The notes beneath the pieces are model-generated. The model saw only the letters and a list, made by a program, of their open reading frames with translations. It had not been told where the DNA came from and searched no databases. Shown piece by piece: positions 1 through 12,700 of a DNA stretch of 64,000 nt (position 1 is its first letter; the number at the start of each line of letters is the position of its first letter). Source of the DNA: Lutjanus erythropterus (taxonomy: Eukaryota; Chordata; Actinopteri; Lutjaniformes; Lutjanidae); NCBI GenBank assembly GCA_020091685.1, contig CM034603.1:20912715-20976714 (forward strand), written 5' to 3'. The translations under genes were made by a program, and so were the position numbers.

Positions 1-3000
1 CCTATTTAATAGACTATCTATGTCGCCAACTCCCTGTTTGGACTACTCATTTCTGCATGAGGAAGTCATACATGTTGCTCCTTTAAAAGTGAAAATGAAC
101 AAAAACGAACAAACAAAAAAGTCTCCTTCCCTGCAGTGAAAGAATAAAGAGGAATTAGTTAAATAATCAGGCATGTATAGTAATACATACAGTGTATAGG
201 CAGGTTTCTTGTTTTTAAACATTACAGGGTGAGTATGCATTCAGGAGCCAAAACAGGTTTAGCAGCTGGTTATAGATTATAGATTATAGTCAACAGATGT
301 AATCAATGTACATTTAGTATGGTTTGTAAATCCTTGTTGACTCAATGATAAAATGCCATTTCAGAGTTGGATCTGTTTGTTTGTCTTTCATATCATGTTA
401 ATATATTATATAAAATGTTAGCTAACGATAGTTGACTGTCAGTATGGTCATCAGGTTTGTTCTTCAAATAAATGTTTTGCCAAAAAGAGCCAAATCACAA
501 ATACTTTATGTTTTGCTGACATGTCCTGTTAAATTTATCAGGTTTTGCTGGTTATTGAGCGTGTTCATCCTCCTTATTTGTTCATAGCAGGAGCATCGTT
601 GTAACATTAGTGTCAATAAGCTAATTAACTTAAAGTAAAAATGTTTGTGACGAGGCTACTTTACAGCCACATTGACGGTAATTTGACAGCTACTGTAAAC
701 ATCCTGTGCAAAGCGTGAGACACGTGTCTGGGACAATGATGAGCGTCAGAGCTGTTCTTTGTTTTAGTTGTAATAGTGATGTCAGTCAGATTTGGATTGA
801 CCGGAGCTGTAGAGTATTAAATTTTAGTTTTACAACTAAATTAAAAACTACAGATTATTTTAACTTCTTTTAAAAACACAAACATGTAAAATCATTGATT
901 ATCTTATTTGTATTGGCCATGTGAAGCTGATAATTGTCGCATCGACTGAAAAAAATCCATATCCTGTATCCCTTCATAGAGTATAACCTGTAGTTTAAGA
1001 ACAGCTGAGGGAAATAAGGTCCGAGATGTAGTGAGCAATGATCAATGATTTGATATTCCAAAACACTGACCGAACCAAATCAAACTGACATCACTATATG
1101 ACAACAAAAGCAAACAGCAGTTCTGACTCTTCAATTGGTTGTCTTTTCTAGTAAAAGTAAAAGTAAAACTTCAGAAATGAAAAAGAAAAAATAGGAACAA
1201 AAAAATAAATTTTCCCAAAGAAATCAAATGACTAAAATAACTATTTAGATTGGAGGGTCTGGGGTTCCCCTCTGGACATCACCGTAAAAATCAGCTTTTG
1301 TCAGAAAAAGTAAAAGCCGCAAGATCGCTCATCCCACCATTGCTGTGAAAGCTTGTATTGTCTTACCTTTTGGGGGGGGGTCTCTGTCGACCTGACCGGC
1401 TTCAGCACTTGGTCCTCAGGCCTCACGGCTGCTAGCAAGAGAAAAACAGTCACACACGGATATATTGTCACACACCTCTAAATGAAGCAAGCTAGTACAC
1501 CAACACACACACATACAGGCAAGCGCACACACACGATTCTGATTTAACTTTTATCCAGAGCTGGTTCTGACTTCCATGGGGCCCTAAGCAAAATTCTGCT
1601 AAGGGGCCCTCCTGACTGACCGGAGAACCATATAAACCATTTTCCACACAGTCACAGCCCAGTGCTTCCACTACAGTCCTCCATCCCCAGTTTGCTCTAT
1701 CTGTCGGTCAAAGAATAAGATCCACATAGAACAGAATGAGGTACAACAAAAACTATATTTATTGAATAGAATATTTTGTATAGAGTCTTCAGATAAGTGA
1801 ATATTGACATTAATATGAATGAGAAATGTATAAAATATAGAAAATACTAAATATAACACTGAGCTTTGGATTTGCTTCTATGCTAAATACTATACTTTTT
1901 AATCCACAAAGGCTGTTTTCTGTTTTTTTAATGATACATGGTTCTCACAGGACAGTGATGCTACATTTGATGGTCTTATAGACCATGATGCATTGCTGTA
2001 GATTAAACAAGCCAACAGTGGCCTATAAAGTCGTTAAAATTAGCTCAGCCTGAAACAGCAGTAAACAGCAGTAACATTAAAGCAACAATATTAATCAAAA
2101 AACACCAGACATAATAATACTGACAGGGAACATGTTACTACAACATGGGAGGAGCATCAGCTTAACGTTACTGTGAATGAATGATATCAAACTTTAAGAG
2201 GAGGAAACACAAGTTTACCTGATTACTGTTCACCATGTTCACTATCGATATGTTATTTTCTCTTTAGTTCTACTTCATCCTTCATCAAAGTTGTAAACAC
2301 TGACTGATACTGATATTTATGATATTTATATGGCAGTGTATGCTTTTTGCCACTGCTTCCAGTCTCTATGCTAAGCTAAGCTAATAAGCTCCGTGTTCCA
2401 GCTTCAGTTTAATGCACAGAAATGAGAATCATGCCATACTTCTTATTTAAGTCTTGCCAAGAAAATTTATTCCCCCCAAATTTGGAGCTACTCCTTTTAC
2501 AGAGTCGACAGAGGATGGAGTTTGTTTCATTCACTGTATTGTGAACATTGTTGATCTAGCTAATAAAATAATAGTCTGATGTTGACGATGACCTGCAATT
2601 ATCTATGGCTGCAGGTTTTCTACTTTATTGTCTTTGACATTAAGGGTCTAACAACAGGGATGGCATCACCTTCATTACGCTCAGCTCCTGCAGCAGGTTA
2701 GGTGGGACAAATCTGCTGTCAGCCTGCTCTTCATTAGGACAGATTGAAGCAGTCTGTGTCTGTGTACATCAGCTGTTTGTAAATGCTGTCATTCAGCAAC
2801 TATCCTGGATTTTGTTTGTCAGTAGTTGTCCCAGAATGAATCTATATATTTTGTGGATGTGTAATGCCTTTGCGTAATATAGATGTGAATATTTTTTTTA
2901 TGGTCTAAATTTAAATCAATTAGACATTCATGAGCAAGTCATATGTATTCCCCAGGCAAATGATTCAATTATGTTCTGTAAATGAGGCGTGACTGACCTT

Positions 3001-4100
3001 TAAAAGGAAACTATTCATAGTTCAGTTTCCACAATTGCCTCCATGGTTCAGCTCATCTATTTTGTATTTCTTAATATATCAAACAGAGCTTACAATATCA
3101 GAATATTTAAGACAAAGTAATGTAACAACATAATCTGGAGAACTGACTATTTACTGTTCTATAATGTTAAAAACTGGATTTTAGTTGATGTTGTGCAAAT
3201 TGTGGCAGCCATATTGGACGCTCCCAGCTGTTGAGCAGTCATGAAACATGATTACCTGTCAAAATGTACGACTTGAGTACCTAAACTGAATGTCGTGACT
3301 GATCATTCCACCGCCAATGCAACTGGGTACTTACTGTAAAAGTAAGATAAGTGAATTAAATAGCTAATGTGATCAACTAACCATCACCATCTTGATTTGC
3401 TTTGCTAAATTACTCTTTTCACTGAAGGAACCCGCTGATGGATCAGTCCTTACAAACTAATGCTGTGCCACAAAACAGTGCTCAAACTCACAAAACTTTA
3501 TTTTAAATCCTACTGAGCCAGTAGAAAAGTTTCCAGAGTCACTGAATATGTCATGCTGAATTTGAAAATGGGTATAAAACGATGTACTAGTTGGAGTGAA
3601 CTAAGCCTATATACACAATATTGTACGCTACTGTGACAATAAATTATGACAAATAAGATGATTTGCCCAAACTTAAAGGTACGTCAAGTCCTACTGAAAT
3701 CACATTTAGTGTGACATAGTATTAGGGCCACATTAAGGATTCTTTAAACTTTTGCATTTCAAGAATAAAGTTGAACTTTCAGTATGTGGAAGTAAGATAT
3801 ATATATATTTTTTTATTTTGAATTATGAGAATAAAATTGAAATGTTGAGAATAAAGTCATTTTCAACTCACCTTCATGCCGACTGAAGGTCGGGTTTAGT
3901 TTTTTTAAGTTCACAAATCGCAGCTGAAGTTTTTTAGAAAAACAGCACTGCAGAATCTCCTAAACAGTTTAAGGGAATGGTGACCAGTTTTCAGAAATAA
4001 AAAAGCATGTTGGCAGGAGGGGGAGTAGATAATGATTACATTTTCATTTTTGGGTGAATTATCACTTTTATGTTGGAAAAGTCGAAAGTATTTAAACTTT
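1..4100. other. AT-rich intergenic DNA, no gene seen
   Basis: No frame with coding character. Holds A/T homopolymers, a G8 run near 1372, CA-rich tracts near 1500, a teleost-repeat fragment near 2357 and a foldback half-copy near 3890-4035. Confidence 0.6.
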
Positions 4101-4359
4101 ATTCTATTTTTTTCTTAATGCAAAGCAAAATAATCTTCTATGATTTATTTTTTCTTATGCTTGGCACCAATATTGAAAGTCATCGTCTTCATGCCTGACT
4201 TCTTCACATTTCAACTTTCTTCTCAATTAAACAAAAAGACTTCCTCCTCTTGTTTTATTTCCTTATGTCTGGACCTAATATTCATACATAATCCCTTTGG
4301 CAATGTGAGAAAATGGTTGTCAATATATATATATTTTTTTTTTTCTTAACAGGTGGTGA

Positions 4360-4573
4360 GGGGCTGTGTGGAGGCGGGGCTTGTCTGTGTGAGGAGTGTG
4401 ATTGACAGCAGCTGGCAGGTTTAGCTTCAGTACCAAAGTCCTGCAGGGAAGAAAGAGTTACGGTAGACAAACTTGTGCTGTAGTCTACAGGTCAGTGGCA
4501 GACAGTCTGTGATGTTAGCAGTGATACCGGAGACTTACGATGACACCAGCAACTAAAGTCACCTATATTTAAA
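4360..4573 (+). promoter_or_regulatory. possible GC-box promoter and first exon
   Basis: A locally GC-richer stretch with GGAGGCGGGGCTTG (GC box) and a near-consensus donor AAAG|GTAAGT at 4573/4574. The sequence before the donor has a short ATG frame that stops within ten codons, so it would be non-coding. No coding exon on the plus strand follows that I can recognise. Could be the 5' UTR exon of an unseen neighbour, or chance. Confidence 0.25.
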
Positions 4574-4721
4574 GGTAAGTTTGCACGATGTTGTTTAATG
4601 TGCTCCTGGTGACCAGCGGTGTTAGCTAGCTAGCATAGCAGTTTTAGCCAGTCAGTGCTGGTTTGGTCGCTCGTTCAACAAGCAAAGACACAGGAGAAGA
4701 TGCGTGTTCATGTTTGTAAGG

Positions 4722-5622
4722 TAAAGGGACAGTGAGGTATTATAAGTGTGCTTGTATGAAGGACTTATGCATAGTCAGTGTATTAACTACCACCTACTGC
4801 TGCCTGCGCGCTCCCAGTTTGGAGAAGCAGCAGGAGTACTGGTGTAGGAAGCTAAGCAATGTGCTGCTGTGGACGAGATCAGCAGCAAAACATGTTTTAG
4901 ACACCTAAAAAAAAAAGCCTCACCTTAAAAGACCAGTATTAGTTTGAGCTTACGCTGCATTTTTAATAGTTTCATCACTTTATTTTGCTGTCAGACAGCA
5001 TTCTCCAATAAGAATCCACTTTTATAATATTGCTCTCGTCAAAATATCGAGCCTGCACAGACAAAATGACTTATTTTATCTTGCAGAGCACAGGAGCTGC
5101 TGGTCTGCACTGCCACCATCTGTTAGTTTGTTTGTGTTATTGTGTGACCCAAGTGTTTTAAAAGTTTAGTTCAGATTAAGTGAATTCACACAATAACACC
5201 AACAAATTTGACAGATTGGGGCATCGATTGACCTGCACCTCCTGTTTTCTGAGAGGAAAAATTAGTGATCTCACCAATGGAGACTGATTTAGTAAGAGGG
5301 AGCAATAATTGGCTTATACAACAGTGGTTTCCCATCTAAAAGGGTTGTCTTATAGCAAGGTAAAGTGGTGACAATATTCCAAATGATAGTATACACTTGA
5401 TCAGATAATTATTTTTTTTTAAAGGTAGACTTTTTTTGAAGTGGCTAAACTATAATTTGCTGCAGACCCTGTCTACAACAGTACATTACTTGGCTTCTAT
5501 GCTGGTGCTCCTGCTGCTTCTCCAAACTGAGAGTGTGCCAGCCGTCATCTACTGTAGATAATAAACTGACTATGGATAAGTACCTCATACAACCCCACAT
5601 AAATAATCCAAACTATCCCTGC
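4722..5622. repeat. ~900-bp palindromic repeat, copy 1
   Basis: The left arm CAGTTTGGAGAAGCAGCAGGAG...GGAAGCTAAGCAATGTGCTG is matched in reverse by CTGTCTACAACAGTACATTACTTGG...GCTGCTTCTCCAAACTG. Outer parts also pair: GTATGAAGGACTTATGCATAGTCAG with CTGACTATGGATAAGTACCTCATAC. A second copy is at 45550-46318. Confidence 0.75.
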
Positions 5623-8369
5623 GAATCAGAAGACTTTCAGCAGGAAAGCTGATGTGGGATGATGTGCAGCAGGCTGTCAATGTTCACGTTACTGTTTTAT
5701 CTTATCCTTTATTTCACTGGCTGTATGGAAACAAATTAAGGTTTTATGTAAGTTACTCCATCAAATAACAGAGGGTGCCATCATTAAACCAAAAAATGAA
5801 TATGTAATTTCTTTCTTATTTTTTCTTCCTTATTCAGCAAAAAAAAAAACAGTTCGGCTTGATTTTCATGTGTAAAGAGAAGTGGGAAAACTGGATGTTA
5901 AGGGGTTAACTGCCACAGCTAGAACAGTTCCTATGAGAGAGGAAGTGTGTGATTTAACCACCGTCCCTCCACCCCCTCGCCCCTTTTTAAAATCAATTTT
6001 TCAATTTGCATGATGGTGCTTTTTAATAAATCTGGCTGAATCATCCACAGCGACAGAAAGACTTTGCATACATTTATTTATGTGTTCTTCAATTAATGAT
6101 GTTTGCTAAACTAAGACGGTTATCGATATCTCGATGAATTTAATTCACCAAGGCAGCTTTGCAGACCTCCAGTAAAATGAACTTATTTCTGCTCTAAGTT
6201 CTTCACCTTAAACAGAATTATAAGCAGTTGCATAGAGCACATAGAAGCTTTGAGCTGGCACAGATTTCCATGAGAAAAGTCTTCACAGCTGTTCTTTATC
6301 TCCCTGACCTGTAGGTGAGACAAAACAAACCTCGCCTGTCACACATTTTTCATAATCATAATCAATAGGCCAAGAATAGTACTTGAAGGTGAGCCATGTC
6401 GATCCATCTTTCTCAATCATCGTTTTTTTTTTCCTCTGTTACCCCCGGGGGTCGATACCTCTGCCTTTAGAGGCAACACCAAAGTTATTCGCACTTCCAC
6501 CAGGGAGTAACAGCGTGGAGCTGAGGTGCTGTAAGGAAGCTAATGAATGTATTTGTCATATCTCTAATGGCTCACTATATCACCACTGCACCTTGGCTCG
6601 AGATTTATGGTAATCATGACTGCAGAAAGGCGAATGCGTTCCGTCTTAGGATTTTTAGTTTCTGTGTACCGGGCTGCACTGATGAGACACCTTGGGAGAA
6701 CATTAAATTGACGGCAGCGGGAGTTTTTTCCCAGCCAAACTTGTGAAAACGTTGACAATGTGCCACGGTAAATGATAGTCTAAATGCACAGAGTTGGGAA
6801 GTTGGTATTCACATCAGCATGAGTGCAGGAATGGCAAACTAATAATGAGTAAAGTCTACTATTGATTAGAGCCAACTTATTTTAGTCCCTGAGGCTCACA
6901 CAAGCCCACACACCCAGACCAACAATATCAGCTCAAGTTAGGCTGAGATCTCTTTGCTGATACCAACTCCAGAAACTTTACTGTCCCTTTTTTCGAATCT
7001 AATCCACCAGCACAACTTCGTCTTCAATTTAATCCCAAGTGACTTCATTTTGAGAGTATTTTTTTTTATCTACAGTATGCACTCAAAATGCAAATGACCA
7101 AATGTGTGGGGTTCAGAAAAATACAACTGAATAAGACGACAAAGATGTTCATAAAAAAATTACTGACATTCATTTACAGGGATTCTGTTATTTATTTGTT
7201 TTCATTACCTTAGAATTAGGGTTTGGTATTGTTTCTTTTTTTTTCTGATACCGGTGCTAAAATAGAGAGGAAAACTCGAACTTGAACTTGAACTTGAACA
7301 TTACATTAACATATAAGTAAAACTGAGCTGAAACTTAAAACTTAAGTAGTACAAATAAACTTTCAGTTGGTATTAATGTTCTACAAACTAAAGCATAAAA
7401 CTTCAGCTTTAATCCTATTCATGATCATATTTGCTAACCTGAGCAAAGGCTGCTATGGTCATCATCAGATACATCGTGTCTAGTGTTTTATATCTCTGCT
7501 CCTCATCTCCAGGGTCAGGGACGCCCACGCTGCTGGCTGATGAGCTCGTCATGGGGTCACACAAGCAATATAACACGGTGCGTGTCTCTGCAGTCAAGTA
7601 TGTCCCTGTGCATTGCCAGATGTTTCCCCCTTTACACAGGACTGCTTTTATTTCTAAGCTTTTGCTGCAGGTCTTGCTTGCTGTTGGAATCTTTCTGAGT
7701 GAAATACAGCCACACTTTAGATCGTTTAGCTTGGCATTTTAACCGTGTTTACAGACATTTATCCACAGAGGGCATGTGTCATATTCCATGGGCTCTGCCA
7801 TATTGCAGTGCCACGTTTCTATAGCAGCCCAAATTGGATCTCCCTTAAAAACTGGGTATTTTGCCTGGACGGTCATGGTTTTGAAGGACATAGTAGTTCA
7901 CACTTCAGCAAGCTCATTGGCAAGCTCCATGACTGTTAAGTCTGTGCTTTGACTACATGACAAAAAGTTGGACTGACTGGCAAAGCATAGGCTAATTTTA
8001 CTTCTAAAGCTTGAAAAAATAGGCAAAGTAGTCTGAAAATAGTTTATTTGACTGCACTGATATCAGAATACAGTCTCTACACGTTAGCATATTTTTGTTG
8101 TCAGACAGAATTTAGTCCATTTGAGCACTCTTTAGTTGAGGGGCGAAGTGAGGAGAAAAACCCCAGTAAACTGTTTGTCCACCTCTTTGAAATGAGGCTG
8201 AGAATGTAATCATATAATTAAAATCAATTATTAAAATCAACTGCATCAAACAATGAGGGAAAGTTTTGCGGCCACCGTAGGTTCTCTTACACACTAGTAG
8301 GTGGAGAGTGAGAACAGGTCTTTGCAGTCTGCAAACTCACCGCTAGTTGCCACTAAATCTTACACAATG
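5623..8369. other. intergenic DNA, no confident gene
   Basis: AT-rich. Short tandem CTTGAA units lie near 7275-7300. The open frames near 6400-6750 overlap on both strands and lack splice or protein support. The 7.5-kb block is listed separately. Confidence 0.55.
7428..7583 (-). other. possible isolated exon, identity unknown
   Basis: The minus strand has an open frame MTSSSASSVGVPDPGDEE then RYKTLDTMYLMMTIAAFAQ, ending at CAG|GTTAGC, with a possible acceptor GACTGCAG at the other side. The plus strand of the same block is also open and has a good acceptor (TCTCATCTCCAG) and a GTGCGT donor, so strand is not decided. No family recognised. Confidence 0.2.
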
Positions 8370-8377
8370 CTTTAACT

Positions 8378-8581
8378 CAGACATGTCCAAACTATTCCAT
8401 AAAGGGCCGAGTGGCTGCAGGTTTTTGTTCCAACCAGTCTACAGCACACCTGATTCAACCAATCAGCTTTTTGAAGACTGAAATCAGTTGATTAAATGAG
8501 TCAAGCCTGGTGTGCTCCGGCTTGGTAGGAATGAAAACCTGCAGCCACATGGCCCTTTATGGAACAGTTTGGACATGCCTG
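8378..8581. mobile_element. hAT-like MITE with 8-bp target duplication
   Basis: 204-bp palindromic element. The left end CAGACATGTCCAAACTATTCC is the inverted match of the right end GTTTGGACATGCCTG. The arms include TTCCATAAAGGGCC...GTGGCTGCAGGTTTT. It is flanked by a perfect 8-bp direct repeat CTTTAACT (8370-8377 and 8582-8589), the target-site length of hAT elements. It has no coding capacity. Confidence 0.85.
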
Positions 8582-9164
8582 CTTTAACTTCTTTCAGCTC
8601 TTCCACTTTAACTGTCATTTCAGCTTCTTTGAGTAGCCTCAAAGCCTTCAAGGTAATTTATTCACCATTATACCACACAGGGTTGTGCAATGAAATGAAA
8701 GCTGTTCTTCCTTCTTGTTACACACACAGGGACAGTTTCAAGATCAAAAATGCATATTTTCCCTTGGCCTGACCCATCTAGATTGTTCTGGTGTGAGTTG
8801 CAGAGTTTTGGAGTTTTGCCTTTTCTCCAGTGTAAAGGGATGAAACGGCACTCAGCTTTTTACATCTGAAAAATTCCAAACCAGAGTCTCTTTGCAGAAA
8901 TCATGACCAGGTGACTCAAGATAATCCAGAGACCTTGTTTTGAGCAGTTTCATGTGGGAAACTGCTTTCTGTCTATTAGAAAGAAAGAAGTTCTGGTAGA
9001 CTCTAAAGTAGTTCTGATAGACTGTGCTGCAGAAAGAAAGTAAGCCCTGCATGAAACTGCTCACAGTAAGGTCTGTCTGTCAATAAGGTTTTTTTCCGCT
9101 GCTTTGAGAACCACAAGCCGAATACCATTTAGTCCCATTTTATTTGAGAAAAGGCAGGGATTAT

Positions 9165-9295
9165 GATGACCATTATCTCAAAAACTCTGCAACTCACCCC
9201 AGAACAGTATAGATGGATAAATATTACTATAGACCAGAGGAAAAATATATATTTTTTCTTTTTGGGTGAATTGTTTCTTAGACACATACAGATTT
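9165..9295. repeat. short interspersed repeat, second copy
   Basis: Shares ACTCTGCAACTCACCCCAGA, ATAGATGGATAAATA and AAAATATATATTTTTTCTTTTTGGGTGAATTG with 24890-25020 in the same orientation. Confidence 0.5.
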
Positions 9296-9773
9296 TGACT
9301 GTCATTTCACAAAAAAATAAACCTCAGCAGAACTTCTTTTTCCATTTAGCGCCAAGTGACTTCATCTACAGTATGCACTCAAAATGCAAATGACCAAATG
9401 TGTCGAGTTCAAGCAAGTACAGAACCCAACTGAGAAAGACAACAAAGACAAGTGATCACAAGAAATGTTATTGGGATTGATTGAGAACTGAAAGGAATTG
9501 GTGCACAGATCAATATTTTTCACTGCTCTTTCTGTGATCAATTTACCATGAATCACGAAGGAGCCCAAGTTGTTCCTCCCTTGTTGATCAGCTCCAGTGG
9601 GAGTGTGGAATAGTGATCAACTGAAGTTAAAGCCAGTGGCATATTTAATTTGTATGTTTTTGCGTACATTTTGTGTAGCATGAATAATGTTATGTGGGTG
9701 TGTGAGAGGGGGGAAAGAGAAATATTTGTTCAAGATTTCTCAAAGGCAACTCCTACAGCTTCTATAGAGACGA

Positions 9774-9796
9774 GAACACACACACACGCGCGCGCA
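9774..9796. repeat. (CA)n(CG)n dinucleotide run
   Basis: Alternating purine-pyrimidine tract ACACACACACACGCGCGCGC, a possible Z-DNA-forming stretch. Confidence 0.8.
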
Positions 9797-12700
9797 TGAG
9801 GCGAGAAGATGCAGGCTGACTGCACGGTTCTGATGCACTTTAAAAGCACACTTGATCAGCAATTCCTTCTATGAACCCACACATCCCTCAGACTTCAAAC
9901 GCACCTCCTGAAGGTTGGGGGCACAGAACTGAGGAGATGACAGAGCGATGCTTCAGCAGAGATGCTTTACTTTGTTTACGTAAGACATAACCAGGGTATT
10001 TTTCATAAAGCTACTGCCCTCATGTGGTTGGTTGTGGGTCACAGGCAGGACAGAAACATTTTTAAAACAACATAAAAGTTTGACGACTGTCACCAAGTTC
10101 TCAGAAATGCAACACGGAGCGCTCATTATCACCCTCTGCATCCTACAGGAGTACTGGAAAACAAAATGATGAACATGCAGCTCTTTCACTGTAAACTATC
10201 TACAGTAACTGATCGATCACTAATGAATGACTGATGATTCCTGCCTTCTCAGGGAAAACGCCATGATTAAGTTAATTTAGGAAACAGCTGAGCTTTTGTT
10301 CAGTACAGACTTTATCGATTGGCATGTTCCTCTCCAAGCTGTCTGATTCTACAACACTGTGGACCTGTAGGTTTTTTTTTGGTTTTTTTTTAATTTCGAC
10401 AAATCCAACATCGTAAAATAAATATCGTAAAAACCCACCAACACAGTACTTAACATTTTATATCCTCTGGCCAGTCACATTTTGCCATACTGTAAATATT
10501 CCATGAATACTGAACAACCCGCAATAAGAATAACCAAAAAAAAAAAAATAAATGTGTGTGCTTACTGATAAAAATTAGACCTGCAACAATTAGTCAATTA
10601 ACCAATTAGTCCTCAATTATTAAATTAATCACCAAATATTTGGTAATCAATTAAAAAACAAGCAAACTCTGATTTCAGTGTCACAGTGGGCTTTGAGAAA
10701 CAGCCCAGAGGAAAGAAAAAGTTCAAAATAAGATCTTGTCTTTGTCTAGCCTGTGTCTCGAGCTAAATTTAAGACCAACATGAGATTTTGACCATTTTCT
10801 CAAACTTCTTAAATTCGGCTCCTGAGAAATAGCCTTTGTCTCATCTCATCCCAAGACTGATTTGAGCCCAGTTGAAGATCTTAAAATGTTCTTTTGTACT
10901 TTTGTAAATAATCTCACTGCACTGGTCTTAAACATGTATCAAATAATCAGCGCTTGAGAGAACAGTGAGATCTAAAAGAAAACTTTCTTAAATAAGATCT
11001 TAAGTTTGATTCAGTGGTCAAATTAAGTCTTGCTCCATACGGTCATTAAGGAGACAGTTGTGAGACTCCTATGAGCTCAGCAAAAGATCTGCATATCTTT
11101 TGTTTTTCTCCTTTTTTTATCCAGAGGAGAGGTTTAGGAGAAACAGACGAGTCTTCAGTGAGCTCAAAATAAGAATCTCATTTATTTCACATAAGACAAA
11201 GAAAGGATGATCGTGAGAAAGACAGTATTCCTCTGGGAGTGAATAAAATGATCAACAGATTAATGTAGCCCTACTGAAAGACTGGAAAAGTTTTAGTTGA
11301 AATGAAAAATGAAAACTTCCAATACAAACTGAAAGAAGCTGAAATGGTAGTTCAAGTGGAAGTGCTGACAGACGTTTCTTTTTAATTGCAAACACAGAAT
11401 TAAATGTCAATTATAGAACTGAAATAAGCTTTGTATGAACAGTGGAAGTTGTGGGACTAAGATGAAGATATTTTTCTTTAAAGAGGAGGACCGGCATCAC
11501 TGAAAGCAGATGAACTCTTGTTAAACACTAAGAAATCAAAGTAGTGAAACTGCCAGTTGGTGTGCAAATGCCAGGAGCAGTTGAATTGTCATTTGTAGAG
11601 TGAGGGCCTGCCCTTTTTTCTGAGCATCAGCATCTTTTTTTCAGTTGTTGCCTACAAGGAGAGAGTGCTGCCCAGAGAAAAAGCGCTGCACCCAGCATCT
11701 TTTTTTCAGAGTGTTCTGGCTTTTTTTGTGTGGCCACTACAAACGCTTGTAGCTGAAAATCTCTGAATCTTTTCAGCAAGTGTTGTCACTGTTGCTTTTT
11801 TTCAGGCAACCAATCTTAAATTAGATGTGGACTCGTCACCCTGGTAACCAAGAAAATGGAGGAGAAGCTTGCTCTGTCTGTGTCAGATGGAAACTAAAAT
11901 AACAGAGACAGAAACACTCATTTGTGGGCGTAGATTGGTCGGACACTGAATGTCACTGGTTGTGCTTTTGTAACCCTACGCGTTGTAAGCTTGTTTGATG
12001 CTTTGTTAACTTTAGGGATGTTGCTGGTGACTAAGTTCCCTGACAATTAAATGCAAATATTAATTTAGATAAGTCAACTAGTTAGCAGTGCTAGCAGCAG
12101 CAGCCTACTCGGCTTGCAGGTTAATGTCCGTGTTTGTGCTAAATGTGGTTACACGTGGCTCTAGTCAAGTGGTTATACGCGACTTAATTCTGACACAGCC
12201 CACGTTCAACCTTTTTTTTCATTTTCTAGATCAAAACACTGCCAAACTGGGCTCATTTTACGAGCTGTCATCAACAATGTCTGGGCCTTCAGGGCAGAGA
12301 GGCTGCTGTCTGCCGGGTCTGCAGCCCCAACTAGTGGCAGGAAGCTGCATAACACCTTAGAGGCATCAGATAACTGGCATTGCACATGAACAAAATACTG
12401 ATTGACAGTTTAACCGACCAGTATTTCTGGTGCCAACTAGTGAAGCTGTCAATATTTAATCATATTAAATCATATTATACTGCCAATAATTTTCTTGATT
12501 AATTGTTTGGCCTATGTCAGTGTTTCCCACTCATAGACTTTACTTGGGTGGGCCCAAAATAATGATCATATTATAATATTTTATTATGATTAAATGAAAA
12601 ATACTTTTAATTAATTTATTATATTATTTATAAAATCCCAGCAGAACACAGAATCGTTATCTATTTAAAAATGAGTATCGAGATGCGTATCGAATTGACT

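Noticed and set aside
6383..6758. Overlapping open frames on both strands
   Set aside because: Short, mutually overlapping, no splice sites or protein resemblance.
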